DNA from: Prochilodus magdalenae
Taxonomy: Eukaryota > Chordata > Actinopteri > Characiformes > Prochilodontidae
Length of the DNA: 64,000 bases
Assembly (NCBI GenBank): GCA_024036415.1
Contig: JAMWET010000681.1
Location: forward strand, 87,501 to 151,500
Direction of reading: 5' to 3'
Position numbers and translations under genes: made by a program. The notes beneath the pieces are model-generated. The model did no database searches. It was given only the letters and a program-made list of their open reading frames with translations, and was not told where the DNA came from. Positions 1-11,507 of this stretch are shown piece by piece (positions within the stretch are counted from its first letter, which is position 1; each line of letters starts with the position of its first letter).

Positions 1-270
1 CACCATCTGCAGGAACTGTGTGAGCTGCAGTGAGGATGTTCAAGCTGCATGGGATGGATTACCACAGGACTCCATTAGGAACCTCTACAGCTCCATACCG
101 AGACGTCTGGCGTGTTGGGTTAGCAAACACGGCGGTCGTGCCATACTCAGAGAGACAGACTTCTGTATGTGTAGCTCAATAAATATTGATCATATCAGTC
201 TAAATTTATCATCAGTTATTGATCCTGGTCTCCTTTATCCTCCTTCCCCACACACCTGCACTCCCACACC
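1..270 (+). mobile_element. Tc1-type transposon deletion derivative, copy 1, 3' part
   Basis: This is the 3' end of a Tc1/mariner element, cut by the window edge. It matches copies at 11.5, 22.4 and 31.5 kb. The readable part encodes the transposase C-terminus, with motifs AAWDGLPQDSIRNLYSS and PRRLACW, which resemble the end of fish Tc1 transposases (AWDxIPQDTIRxLYxSMPRR). A 10-bp insertion near base 30, absent from the other copies, breaks the frame just upstream, so it is dead. After the coding remnant comes the tail shared by the family, ending near a run of CACACCTGCACTCCCACAC. The exact terminus and target duplication are not resolved. Confidence 0.8.
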
Positions 271-659
271 TCCAGCTGTTTCTCTGATGAGGGGTGTATT
301 TTTTAAAGACTTTAGGAAGGAAGTTGATTTTCTCCTGCCTCGACAAATCAGCCCTCTTGTACTCTAAATCTACCTCTTATGTGACATGTCTCTTAACCAA
401 ACCACACACTGCCTTAAAGAACAGCAGTGGGGAAAGAAAGTGCACAGTGAACAGGCAGTGCAGAAATGACCCTTCCTGTTTTCTCAGAGAAGCAGATCCT
501 CCAGCCAGTGTAAGCTTGGTGAGGTCAAGTAGTACAACAACATGGTAACTTAACCCTCGAAGATGACAGCGTGAGGAAACCGACAACGAGGGCCGAGCAT
601 TCTGTGTTGGGAGTATTCTTTTTTAAACATAGCTAAAATGCATGAACAAGGAAATCAAA
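271..659. other. Unique sequence, nothing recognised
   Basis: No repeat family, RNA gene or credible coding exon is visible. The short open frames have no domain or splice context. Confidence 0.5.
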
Positions 660-665
660 TTATTA

Positions 666-709
<44 letters not shown>

Positions 710-961
710 GTTGTTGTTGTTATAGTTAGTATGTTTGCGTGTGTATTTATTTGTTTTATTATTATTATTACTATTATTATTGTTATTATTATTGTTGTTG
801 TTGTTATTTTTATTATTGTTGTTGTTATTATGTTTGTGTGTTAATTTATTTGTTTTATTATTATTACTATCGTTATTATTATTATTATTGCTGTTGTTGT
901 TGTTATGTTTGTGTGTTTATTTGTTTTATTATTAATAATCATATTTATTGTTATTATTATT

Positions 962-1009
<48 letters not shown>

Positions 1010-1020
1010 ATTGTTATGAT
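660..1020. repeat. Compound (ATT)n/(GTT)n array with longer internal repeat
   Basis: Trinucleotide ATT and GTT runs alternate over about 360 bp. A non-simple motif, ATGTTTGYGTGT followed by TTTATTTGTTTTATTATTA, recurs three times (from about 730, 831 and 905), so the array has a higher-order unit of roughly 75 to 100 bp. Three overlapping open frames here, rich in Ile/Val, Leu or Tyr/Cys, are translations of this repeat and not proteins. Confidence 0.9.
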
Positions 1021-1620
1021 GTATTAAATACTACAGATTTTTTTTATTTCATGGATCAATACATCTCTTACCAGCTATATTTGCGCACTTCTTAATTCGA
1101 TGGGAGCTACCGATGTATGGCAGACCGCTGTCACTCATTTAAGGAAATAGAACAGAGCTGAAAACTGCACACAGCCTCATGCTCCTAGCTCTAGACCATT
1201 TAGATGAAACCATTTAGTCTAATTAGAGAGTTCATTATATGACTAATTAAACTGTGCCCTGATATGTCACTCAACTATTCTGTTATTTGTTCCAATTTGT
1301 TGAATTGTATGTGACAATAATGAGTGAAACACACTTATAATGATAATGTCAGGCTGTGTGGAATTCCATGTCTGTCTAGCACTTTGAATGAATGTGCTTT
1401 GTAATATATTCTCTATCTGATATGTATTTAAGCAAGGACACAGGATTCTAACACCTGTCCATCTCTTTGACTGTCAGCTTTCCATATGCACTGACGGTGA
1501 ACTCATTTCTGACGTACGTTCACTGAAGGTGTGTGGTATGCATCAATGCATGACACTTATATGAGCTTGTTTGACATCATCTTCCAAAACTGCTGGGAAT
1601 TAATATGGAGAGTGTATCAT
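1021..1620. other. AT-rich unique sequence
   Basis: No recognised repeat or gene. Many short TAAT and ATTA motifs occur around 1200-1260, but such motifs are expected by chance in AT-rich DNA. Confidence 0.45.
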
Positions 1621-1624
1621 TGTA

Positions 1625-1945
1625 TAGGGGCTGTGGCCCGGGGCTAGATCAGGACAGTCCATAGTGGTGTAGTCATGTTCTGGTGGTCCAGTGGGCTAGT
1701 GGAGCCCCTCTGTACGGGTTGGGGTGATCAGGACTAGATCAGGGGGTGATCAGTGGACTAGATCTGTACGGGTTGGGGTGATCAGGACAGGACAGTCCAT
1801 AGTGGTGTAGTCATGTTCCAGTGGCTAGTGAAGCCCCTCTGTAGTGGGTCCTAGTGTAGTCATGTTTCTGGAGTCCCAGTGTGTATGGGCTGGGGAGATC
1901 AGGACTAGATCAGTACAGTCTATAGTGGTGTTGTCATGTTCTGGT
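1625..1945. repeat. Diverged VNTR-like tandem repeat
   Basis: The phrases GGGGTGATCAGGACTAGATC, CAGTCCATAGTGGTGTAGTC and AGTGAAGCCCCTCTGT (with variants) recur several times in the same order over 320 bp, giving an irregular unit of roughly 50 to 190 bp. The array directly abuts the LINE fragment at 1945-2215, and its last unit runs into it, so it may have expanded from that element's 3' end. Confidence 0.65.
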
Positions 1946-2215
1946 GGGCGCTGCCGGTGTGACCAGTTTGATGGATCTTGGGTAAAAGCTGTTCCTGAAC
2001 CTGGAGGTTTTGGGCACTGCAGTAATGTGCTGGGCAGTCTAGACCACACTCTCCGGGGCCCTGCGCTCAGCAGCAGTGAGAAGACAGTGAGGCAGCTTGT
2101 CAGGATGCTCTCCATGCTGGAGCTGGTGTTACAGAGGAGCTGCTGTGGCAGGTTGACTCTCCACAGCCTTCCAAAGAGGTGGAGGTGCTGTTGGGCCTTC
2201 CTGGCATTAAGTCAT
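1945..2215 (-). pseudogene. LINE reverse-transcriptase C-terminal fragment (L2/CR1-type)
   Basis: On the minus strand the translation runs AQQHLHLFGRLWRVNLPQ, then SMESILTSCLTVF, then VWSRLPSTLLQC, then TQDPSNWSHRQ. This parallels the conserved end of fish LINE reverse transcriptases (AQQRLxFLRRLRKF, IESILTxCITxWYG, VVRTAQHITG, IIKDPSHPSH). Frame changes are needed to follow the match and the catalytic part of the enzyme is absent, so it is a short 5'-truncated relic, the normal fate of LINE copies. The family name is inferred from recalled consensus sequences. Confidence 0.6.
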
Positions 2216-4584
2216 TTGTTCCTTGACCCATTTACTGTGGAGGGGTACATGCACCTCCTCATGCACCTCCTCATGCACCTCCAAGAAAACTACGTATCAC
2301 CATTTTTACCATTATCATCACCACACCTGGATAGAACTGTTGAAAGGCATGTGTAGGTTCGTTAGTGATTTTGGGTAATTGAAAGTCGTTACCTCTTTAA
2401 GGTAGACATTGGTTCCTTTCTCCAGCACTGTAAACAAATCTGGGTCTGAGGTTCTCTACAAAGCAGCATTTTTCATCAAAGCGCTCCGAATGACTTTGCT
2501 CTCTTGATCTCAGTGATTTGAATTATGCGGGAAGGTTTTGTGGAATTCTCCGTTAAACGTAGAACAACAGGCTGCATTTGACCAAGGACATCATAAAGCA
2601 GCATGTTTTCTGAGGGACGCTTGCCATTTAATCGTTAATAGTGTATTACTAATATTCGCTCATTAATTACGCACCGCGTGAAAGCGGGAGAAAAATAAGG
2701 CACCATGCCAAAACCAACAAAGCATTTTGAGGTTGTTGGCATACTTTTCTGCATGACTGTACGGTCCTTCGAAATCGATTTGGACTTCTTAGCTTTATAA
2801 GGCACGTCACATTTTACGATCAGTGAGTCAAAGGAGTGAAATAGGTCTGTGGACGAACTGTACCCGAAGGTCGGCCTCCCTCCTCCGGTCGAACCGTCCG
2901 TCAAAGACTATCGTACGAGACTTCCTCAACTCACTTCTCTTCTTTGAGTGAGCCGTTAACCTTTCCCATCAAGAGTGGTCTGGCTCTGCGAAATGAATCT
3001 CCCCTGAAGTCTTTTCATACGCCCACACTTTCCCTTAAAATAATGTTCTTTAGCCCGCTCGCCAGCTCGGAATGTAAATGGACAAATAAGTTCTCTCCAT
3101 ATCCCTGATTTTGTAGATGCCCTGGCGTAAAAATGATGGATGATCTCAGCAATAGATGTGACCTTGTCAAAGGCAACACCTAAAAATGTTGATGAATGGA
3201 AGGAGTAGGGGCTAAAGTAAAGAATGCAAGTGATGGGAGGGTGACAGTGATGGAGCGGGCTCTTGCTCATGCCGCTGTCTGGGGTGACAGGTGTTGTGAG
3301 AGATCCCTTCGAAGCAGGTGCCAGCTTGGAGACGAGCTGCTAGAGTTATATGCCGGGGAAGAAGCCGGCGTCCAGACGCTGGAGGACAGACTGAAAGAAG
3401 GAACAATGGATCTGGGAATACAGATGCTGTTTCAGATCTTATAATTAGTTAGGGAGATATTCTGAGAGCTGGGAGCAGAAGTACATGTCATTTGAACGCT
3501 GTAGAGTTTAATATAGATTGTTTATTTAAGTAAAGATGTGTATAATTATGTATAATTAATAATGTATTATCTCCCGAAATCTCTTCCTGCCTACCAGATT
3601 AATAACCGCACCTCGTTACAGATCCACTGTGCTGTTCCCAGTAGCCGTACCCCATTCCTTTCGCCCTCGGGTTAGTCGTATGAAACAAACTCACGTCCAG
3701 TAGAAAAATGCTGCTCTAGACTTGACATTATGAAGACTTGGCCCGCTCCCTTAAACCATCCTGCAGCCAAAGCAAGGACTCTAGGAATATCCGTCACATG
3801 GAACGTGCGGTCTGGCATGCGACGGGAATAAATCACTTAGCTTGTATAAACTATCAGCAGGTCGGGAAGTTTATGAACTTTGAGTTACATTGGGCCATAA
3901 ATCACAGCTTTAGAGCTGTGGGACTTGAGAGGATATTCCACACCCCCACTCCTTTTTTTCCTTTCTCCTCCTCAATCTTCTCAATGTTAGACTTCCTGGT
4001 GCAGCCTGGACAACCCATTTTAAAATATGGTGTCAAAAGGTCCTAATTCAGGGAGGGAATGGGGTTGGAAAGGATGGATTGACCAGATATCTGGAGGTTG
4101 GGAGTCAACCCAGGCTAGCTCTTGTTCTTTAGCCTTTCTCCTCCTGTAACAGAGTGGATTCAGGCTAAAGGGGTCAGTGTTCATAAAAACAGGCAATGAC
4201 AAGCTGAGGAAGCGCAGTTACCGTGTCTCTGGGGATGATTTAGTGCCGCCTCCCCCAGGGCTAGCCTGACGGCAGGGCTAATTAGCCTATCTACTAGCGT
4301 AGCGCTGACTGAAGGACCAGGAAAATGGGGTTTGAGTAAATTTACCAAATACTTTGATTTTTGATGTATAGATTAATGCATATAATAGATATTATGGTAT
4401 GTAGAGTTCTGATGATTTAGATTACGGTTGTATAACTAAGACTTATAGCTGTTATGTATTTATGTATGATGGAAACCTCTGCTACTGTACTGTAGGGCTT
4501 AAAGCTGACTGAAATATTCGGGCGATGGAAGAATAGGTAGGTAGGCCTGTTTTGAAGGTGTGTATATAGAGATGCTGCCACAAG
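2216..4584. other. Long unique stretch, no gene recognised
   Basis: This 2.4-kb stretch lacks microsatellites and recognisable transposons. Short open frames on both strands (for example 2635-2904 minus and 3196-3444 plus) show no domains and no convincing splice context. A three-fold CTCCTCATGCAC repeat lies at 2255-2282. The base composition is mixed, as in ordinary intergenic or intronic DNA. Confidence 0.5.
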
Positions 4585-4762
4585 TTTCACCGTAACGGTA
4601 GCTTTACAGGAGAGAGCAAAAACCCCATTTAACTTTAATGTAAGTCAATGGAACCAGACCTCTCAGATTTGGACCATTTCTTTTGGTAGGCAGCAGCTGC
4701 TGTGTTCGATTGATGCAGAAAAGTAAAAATGAAGAGATGAGTTTTTCGTTGGACAGTGATAT
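4585..4762 (+). mobile_element. MITE-X copy A (short inverted-repeat element)
   Basis: This is a diverged copy of an element also seen at 8.1, 17.9, 37.6 and 57.5 kb. Shared landmarks are AGCTTTACAGGAGAG, a TTAATGTAAGTCAATGGAAC segment, a GGCCATTTCT-like block (here GGACCATTTCT) and the right end GTTGGACAGTGAT. The left inverted repeat has decayed. It has no coding capacity, as expected of a non-autonomous element. Confidence 0.7.
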
Positions 4763-6387
4763 TTTTAATTTGTACAACTACAGAATGGAGCATCATGCAA
4801 AAGTTTGGGTACCCACGGAGATCTGAGCTCTTCAATTTACCACGGCCTCAGACCCTGTTTAGATTGTTATGGTTATGGCTTGTTCACAGTCATCATTAGA
4901 AAAGTTGGAGAGATGTAAATGTCAAAGATTAATACTCCGCAGACTTTCTCCCAACACTCAGGGGGCGTGTGCCCCTCTAAGCAGTTAACGTCCTCAAGGT
5001 TATAAGAGGACAGTAAAATGATTTCAGGGATCACAGGATCATAGTAAATGACACAGCCCGTGTGTAACCACACTTATATGTGTTCCTCTATCACCCCGTC
5101 AGCTTAAAGCTCACCACCTCCTCTATTGGCTCCCTGTACCTGGAATCCAGAACGGGTTAGCTTGACATGTCGTTTGCTATTTTGCCGAGTGCTGGTTTTA
5201 TTGATAATGGTTGTTCCACTGGTTTTGCTATACAATTAAAAATATTCCAGATACGTCAGCTCTGGATATAATGGTACCAGTTAGTTCTGACTGTGTGTGC
5301 TCTTTAAGGTCAGCATCACCTGCCACAGTTTCACTCATTGCTAATTTTGAGAACCGTTCTTAATGTACCTGATTCCTCAGATCCTTGGCTCATCAGGAGA
5401 AAAGAAAGTGAATGGCCAGGTACGAATTTACCTGTACTGTACGAGTTTATGAATGACCACCAGTTTAAATTTAAGCACCTGAAACTTTGTGACTTTGTTG
5501 AAATAATGAGGTGTATAACCTTTAGCAGGAGACGACAGCACCATTATCACGATCATCATTACCTGCTCCCCAAACTTAGATCTGTTTATGACTGATGGTG
5601 ATGGCCACTGTCTAAAATACGCCACTGAGAGATAAATCAGTGGACGTTATATTGGTCAGTTGGATAAACAGCTAACTGCTAATGCTTTAAAATGTTTAAT
5701 TAATTGTGCTTAATGTTTTTCCTACATTATAATAACTTAAATAAACTGATTTGATGATTTGCTTACTATGCATATGTACCTTTTTGGCTTATTAACATCA
5801 GAATTACTTTAGTGAACTTAAACTACAGCATATAACATGTAGTAAATGTTATTTTGATAATGTGGAAACTTGGAATGACCACTGGAAGTGGCCACTAAAA
5901 TTAATAATACAATATGGTAAAATTGCACCATTACTCCATATGTTTTGCCCTAATATATATAATATACATACTTGTTTTAGAATAAGAGTGAAAGAAAATT
6001 ACATTAAATGTAAAAATTCTAAATTTTCTAATATGGTCCAGGCTTAGGAGTTTTTAGCATATTGCTATGTGTTAGCACGTTACGTATATCAATCTACACT
6101 TCTATACAACTATACCCTTAAAGCTCACATTTAAAAACACTCCTAGCCTGCTCCACCCCAGATCTACATACGGGCCAGCGGACGGACAAACAACAGGGGG
6201 AGAAATGAAGCACGAACGGACGAACGAATTGACGACTGAAGCAATGCGTAACTGATGAATGAACATGTATGGATCAGAGAAGGGATGGATGACGGGCAGT
6301 GAAACATGGTGGACTAGCTTGCTAGCGTATGGTTAGGTTTAGCTTGCTAAGTTTCTATGGCCTCAAGTAGTTCTGTGTGGGCAGAAC
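4763..6387. other. Unique AT-rich sequence
   Basis: No gene is recognised. A block at about 5100-5160 faintly resembles the HWLPV region of LINE proteins (minus other support, not called). An ACGGACGAAC-like run lies at 6180-6230. Confidence 0.45.
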
Positions 6388-6392
6388 TTGAG
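6388..6392. repeat. Left target-site duplication TTGAG of the solo LTR
   Basis: TTGAG occurs immediately before the LTR start and again immediately after its end (6867-6871). A 5-bp duplication is typical of LTR retrotransposon integration. Confidence 0.75.
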
Positions 6393-6866
6393 TGTCAAGG
6401 CAAAAGACTCCGGGTCGACGCTTGCAGAGTTAAAAGTCAAGGCAGAATGTTTATTGTACAAGGAAGTGAAGAAACTAAGCAGCAATGCAAAGACAGCAAC
6501 AGGGGTAGGGCTAGAAACGTAGTCGAGGCAGGCAAAGTCGAAGCCAAAAGAGACAATCAGCGGAGGCAACCAAGTTAGGAGGGAAAGGCAAAAGGGTAGT
6601 CGACAGAAAAGAGATAAGGAACCAGAGAAGAGATAACACACAGAAAGATCGCTCAGGATTGCTAACTAAGTAAGCAAAGCTTCGCAAAGGCTGAAGCGGC
6701 GTGGAGAGGTATAAGTAGAAGGCGTAAATTGAGTTCAGCTGTCTGCTAAAACTCCTGTGATGGAGAGCGAAGCGGATTGGACGCGGGCGTGGCGTCATCG
6801 AGCGTTGCCCTCTGGGAAGTTGAGTCCGGAGAAACACGGGAGCAGGGAAAACCCGGAAGCGTGACA
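6393..6866 (-). mobile_element. Solo LTR of a Gypsy-like retrotransposon
   Basis: A 474-bp block begins TGTCAAGG and ends GCGTGACA, giving TGTCA/TGACA inverted ends, and is flanked on both sides by TTGAG. No second LTR, primer-binding site or gag-pol sequence is next to it, so it is a solo LTR left by recombination. Minus orientation is preferred because that strand has a TATA-like ACTTATACC about 150 bp from its start and an AATAAA signal about 410 bp in. The sequence, with GTCGAGGCAGGC-type phrases, resembles Gypsy LTRs common in ostariophysan fish. The superfamily is inferred. The intact ends and duplication suggest a fairly young insertion. Confidence 0.75.
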
Positions 6867-6871
6867 TTGAG

Positions 6872-7135
6872 ACATCAGCCCTGTGATTGGTTAAGAAATA
6901 CCTACCGTAGCTTTACCCGCCCAGTTTCCATGGAGAGGAGAGAAATATGGTGAAATACAGAAGACGTATATTAGACGTATATTAGGGAGGTTATTTTGTA
7001 TTTGTATGACACAGTTTGTACATGTATGTTGTGGCCCAGAAGAAAGAGGAGTTTCCCCGGGGCTTTGAAGCGTTCCTCACTCTCACAGTTCCCCCTTTCC
7101 AACATGGTTCTTCAGGGAAACATGGCATCACTCAG

Positions 7136-7137
<2 letters not shown>
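6872..7137. other. Unique sequence between LTR and TA tract
   Basis: No feature recognised. A TATTAGACGTA doublet lies near 6967-6983. Confidence 0.4.
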
Positions 7138-7181
<44 letters not shown>

Positions 7182-7184
7182 TTT
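7138..7184. repeat. (TA)n followed by poly-T
   Basis: About 17 TA units are followed by 12 T. Confidence 0.95.
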
Positions 7185-7625
7185 CTTGGTGTAGACATTA
7201 ATTGTCCATGCAAGGTCACGTCTGTCTGTTTTCCTCTCATTGTGTGGATATTTTTCACCAATAAAGAGCAAAACCAAGAACAGATACACACATACACAAA
7301 ACTGTCACACATTGGGGAGAACGGGAGAGCTTTAATTAAATATGCTCCATAGTCAGAGTTCAAAGAACCTTGGCTCCTTGGTGAAGGCGGTCCATCTGTC
7401 CAGCGATCTCTCCAATTCCCACTCACTAACTTTAATTAGCCGAGGATGCCCGTGCCCCTCGTAGCTGATCTCCCACACGCGTAAAGAAAAGTGAGAGAGT
7501 GAAAGAATCCATCTGTCTCCTGCCTATGGTGAAGGATCGCAGATTAACACACTTCTAACCACTGAATGCAGGGAATTCCTGCCCTCTGTGTGAGCCAGAG
7601 GATCTGCAGCTGTTTCAGCTATTAA
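7185..7625. other. Unique sequence
   Basis: Nothing recognised. Confidence 0.4.
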
Positions 7626-7708
7626 TAAACGTGTGCGTGTGTGAGTGTGTGCGTGCGCGAGTGTGTGTGTAAGTGTGTGTACTGTGTGTGTGTGTGTGAG
7701 TGTGTGTA
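7626..7708. repeat. Imperfect (GT)n microsatellite
   Basis: GT runs are interrupted by GA and GC dinucleotides over about 80 bp. The minus-strand open frame of Thr/His residues is its translation. Confidence 0.9.
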
Positions 7709-8080
7709 GGCAGGGTGACAGCTAGCATGTGGTGTGGGGTGTAAGATCTAAGTAGAAGCCCTGGTGTCAGTGACTTAAGAAATTGAGCGCACAAGAGAAG
7801 AGTGTAAACTGCTCTAAGAGCTTTAATCCTTCCTCCTGGCTCAGCCTGTGATCTCTCATAATTACTCCTTCTGTTCACTGTCAATATCCTCCCTCTCCAA
7901 GCCCGCGGACTTCAGCATGATGCTCCAAATGTCCGTGAGAAATGAGGAGAAACACATTCGAGCGTATAGACACAGCTCCGGCCTGTCCGGCCTGTCAGAC
8001 TGTCTTCATAAGAGTTTTCCATTGACACATATATCGCTGTTGGTTCTATGTATACATGCATATGTGTGTGTACGTATATA

Positions 8081-8309
8081 CGCTGTCCAATAAAAACATG
8101 GATCTCCATTTTTTATTTTATCCATCATTTGAACAATCTACTCCCGTTTACACTGAGCTAGAATCTCATGATGAACGGACCACCAGAAATGGGCCAAAAC
8201 TGTTTGGAAAGTTGTCTGATTCCATTGACTTACATTACAGTTAAATAAGGTTTTTGGCCTCTCCTGTAAAGTTGCTATTTTGGAGATACTTTTCTTCTTT
8301 GGAAAGCGA

Positions 8310-8311
<2 letters not shown>
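8081..8311 (-). mobile_element. MITE-X copy B
   Basis: This is a nearly full copy in reverse orientation. It starts CGCTGTCCAATAAAAACATG and ends GGAAAGCGACG, so the ends are inverted repeats of each other, and it contains the reverse complements of the AATGTAAGTCAATGG, GGCCATTT and TTTACAGGAGAG blocks. It runs directly into a (TA)n tract on its right; on the left lies GTATATA. No coding capacity. Confidence 0.8.

Positions 8312-8378
<67 letters not shown>
8312..8378. repeat. (TA)n microsatellite at the end of MITE-X copy B
   Basis: About 33 uninterrupted TA units begin at the CGACGA end of the element. The complete copy at 37.6 kb has TA units at the same place inside its terminal repeat, so this tract is best explained as expansion of the element's own terminal TA run. 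Confidence 0.9.
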
Positions 8379-8381
<3 letters not shown>

Positions 8382-8928
8382 ATTGTTATTAAACTGAATT
8401 AGTTATTATTATTGTTTAGCATGATTATTGTAGTTTGCTTTTCTGGGTGTCGTGACCCCTGGGTTGCAGAAGGTTAAATAGAGGTCACTATAAAGTATAT
8501 ATTATACTCGTATACTTTTTTAACTTACTGGTTGGATGAACTCTCTGGTCCATACTACAGCAGGAAGTAAACAACATATGAGTAGTTTCTAAACTGTTCT
8601 AACGTCGTAGCGGTGTGCATGCATAAACAGCATCAGCGTCTCCAGCGGCGGAAAGCAGTGCTGATTCGTGTGCTGCTGAATGGGATTCTCAATGCGCGTG
8701 GGCAGCAGTCATCAATATGGTCGCATGATTGACAAGAGGTTAGTGCTACTTCCTTTGATGTTGGGCTGATTTGACTCACTATGACCTCTGCAGGTACTAA
8801 TTGGTGTTACAGGACAGGACAGGCTAATGGAACTAATTAGCTGTGCAATAACTCGTTATATAGTTTTTGCTATACTGGCAGACCACTCAGACCACTATAA
8901 TTACATCCTTGAGGAGGTTTATCTCCAC
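8379..8928. other. Unique sequence
   Basis: No gene or known repeat recognised. Confidence 0.45.
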
Positions 8929-9155
8929 GTTTACATTTTGTACATTTATCTGACGCTCTTATCCAGAGCAACTTCCAAGGATATTTAAATTACAGGTAGG
9001 CCAGTGTTGCCCAGGGACCCAGGGACTCTTATTGATGCAGCACAGCATATACCTGTAGTTACCCAGACCAGGAATCAAACCCCCATCTCCCACATAGGGT
9101 GGTAGCTCCCAAGCAGGTAGTGGTGTTATGCTCTGAGCTACACCAACCACATTTA
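8929..9155 (+). repeat. Fish interspersed repeat (SINE-like, GACGCTCTTATCCAGAGC core)
   Basis: The left part carries GACGCTCTTATCCAGAGC, a core found in thousands of copies in fish genomes, usually preceded by ACATTTACATTTA. The right part, with GGAATCAAACCCCCATCTC and GCTCTGAGCTACACCA, is the usual second half. The core recurs at 61.8 kb. It is non-coding. Confidence 0.75.
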
Positions 9156-9999
9156 CCACGTCTTACCACCAGTATTCCCTAATGTTCAAAACTTTAATAA
9201 GCTCCCACATGTGATTTCTCTCTTCACTCTTCTAGCTCCAGCGGACACATGGCCAGATTTTTGGCTCTCAAGTTGATGCCTTAAAAAAAGATTTATGAAG
9301 TCAAATCATTTCAGGAATATGCTGTCCATAACTGGTCTATCTAAAGGCCTTCGCAGATGAAGGGTGGTGTAAAGTAGAGTATGCTTAAATTTGAAATAGC
9401 CATGTTTTCATTAACACCGGTTCTGCAGAACTTCTAAAGCTCCTTCTACACCAGTCCAATATTTGGGCCAGGGTGGATTGGGTCAGTAACAGCGGTGCTG
9501 TGATTTTTATTACACCCTCTCCGTACGAGGTACTAACATTCAGCGTGTGTTCCGAGCTCTCCAGACACTAAACAGAACGCCATAATGGTCCTGAAATAGA
9601 ATAGAATTAGACAACATTACAAGGTGGCTTCTGGGGGAAAAAGGCTCCTATGCCAGCTGAATGCAAAACACGGGACCGACTATTCTCTTAGGCCCTTCGT
9701 ATATCCCATCTACTATCAAAGAAAGGTCGCCTGTTTCACACACCTTCAAAATGCTCTTATTTTTAGTGGTGAGGGCCAAGGCAGAGGGCTCCGCGCTCAG
9801 GAAATTTCTAGCAACCATTGTACCAGAAGAAGAAAGAAGCCATTGAATTAATGCATATTCCTTTCAAAGCAAAAGAAGGTGTCTTCAGATTTTGGTTACC
9901 GCCACCTTGTCTTCCGTACAATTCCCTTTTCTCCTTCAAGTACTCAAGTATCCCATTGTGGGGGCCGCTCATTCTCTTATCATCGGAACACATACGGAA
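9156..9999. other. Unique sequence
   Basis: No gene is recognised. The open frames near 9624-9851 have no domain. Confidence 0.4.
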
Positions 10000-10112
10000 A
10001 CACACACACACATACACTCACACACACACTTACACCACATGCACACACACACATACACTCACACACACACTTACACCACATGCACACACACACAGACACA
10101 CTGCAATGCTTA
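10000..10112. repeat. (CA)n-rich array with a duplicated ~56-bp unit
   Basis: A segment made of CACACACATACACTCACACA followed by CTTACACCACATG is present twice in tandem, ending near 10030-10040 and 10080-10090. Confidence 0.85.
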
Positions 10113-10144
10113 GATACACTTATCCATGTGCACTCACGCACTCT

Positions 10145-10146
10145 CT

Positions 10147-10184
<38 letters not shown>

Positions 10185-10250
10185 TCTCTCTCCCTCTCTC
10201 CCTCTCTCTCTCTCTCTCTCCCTCTCTCTCTCACTCACACTCATAGGCAA
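10145..10250. repeat. (CT)n array
   Basis: CT runs are broken by CCC. The open frames of Leu/Ser or Arg/Glu here are artefacts. Confidence 0.95.
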
Positions 10251-11507
10251 ACACCTCTCCTGGCAGTCAGGGCAGAGACAAACATGCGGCTGGGTGTAAA
10301 ATTTACATATACCCTCTTTTGTGGCAAATGCAGTGTGCTAATACTGAGTCGATGAGATAAAGCAAAAGGTGGAGTTGGCACGAGGAGCCTCTCTCCTCGA
10401 GTCAAAGTTAAACCTCAGTCCTCCATCCATTCGCTTGGCATGATTAGCGCTGGGATGTTTGCTTTAGCATCTCTCCCTCTCCCTCTCCCTCTCTCTCTCC
10501 GAAACAGATGCAGCCTATTGATTAATGGGCCCAACTAAGCTTAAAAAGTCGAAAATGTCAGCAAGTGTCTTCTCCAGCAGTGACACTCTCCTCTCCAGCA
10601 GAACAATGCTTCTAACTGAGGAGCAGGGCCGTGTGCCAAGTATGCCTCACAATGGGAGGTCATGCGCCCGCTCCCCTACTGCAAGCGGGCAGATATGTAT
10701 GCATCTACATAAGGGCACACTAGGGGAGTAAGTGTGTGGGGGATTGGAGTGGGGCGGGGGGCATTGCAGTAGTTTACAGTCGGGGTGGGGGGAGTTTGGG
10801 TACAGCTCAATGCAAGCTAATAATAGGCCATCACGTGGGCCATCACGTTGGACGAGTCCTTGATGCCAGAGGTTAATCAAAGAGCTTAGAATTTAGGACT
10901 TTTTTTCAGAGTAGCCCGGGCCTGTTTGCTGACACTTCCAGAACAAGGCTCGGGGGCAATGCACATTGTGATGGGAATGGGATCGACTGTCTGGAGCCCA
11001 ACGCCCCTGAAATAACCTTCAACTTTCAATATCATTGATCAGAGGGAGGAGTGAGTGACTTGTACCCCCCGAAACTCACCCTGGCCTAATTAGGAGGAGA
11101 GGCTAATCGCGCGGACGCTGCGCACAGCTCCTACACGAGACCCCTGTTCACCGCCCCACCGCTTTGTCACTCCACCATTGCCCCCGGACTGATGAGCAGT
11201 GTGGTTCAACATGGGGAAGTGGCTTTGTTTCCGTGCAGGAGGCAGAGGACTGGTGTATGTGGACACTGCTGCGAGTCCGCGCCAAGGCCATCGCCGGCAG
11301 AAAGATGCTAACGGTCGATTTTAATTGCACATTGCATTAGTTTGCATGGCTTGAGAAAACACAGGCACAGAAAGAGAGAAGCGGGTCAGCTGCCCGGCGT
11401 ATTGGGGACAGTAGCGGGTTGGGTTTACAGGGGAACACTTTTAATAAATAATGTTCAGTCTTGAACAAAATGTTAACGGAAGGACCAATTTATGAAAATA
11501 CGAAGAT
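10251..11507. other. Moderately GC-rich unique block
   Basis: No coding exon is recognised. A short CTCCCT run lies at 10470-10500. The interval 10860-11120 is of high complexity with balanced composition, which is compatible with a conserved non-coding element, but only comparison with other fish could show that. Confidence 0.4.

Noticed and set aside
5095..5165. Possible LINE HWLPV-like segment (reads YWLPVPGIQNG)
   Set aside because: Too short, with no flanking match to a LINE protein.
8929..9155. tRNA gene prompted by the GGAATCAAACCCCC phrase
   Set aside because: There is no cloverleaf; the phrase belongs to the repeat.
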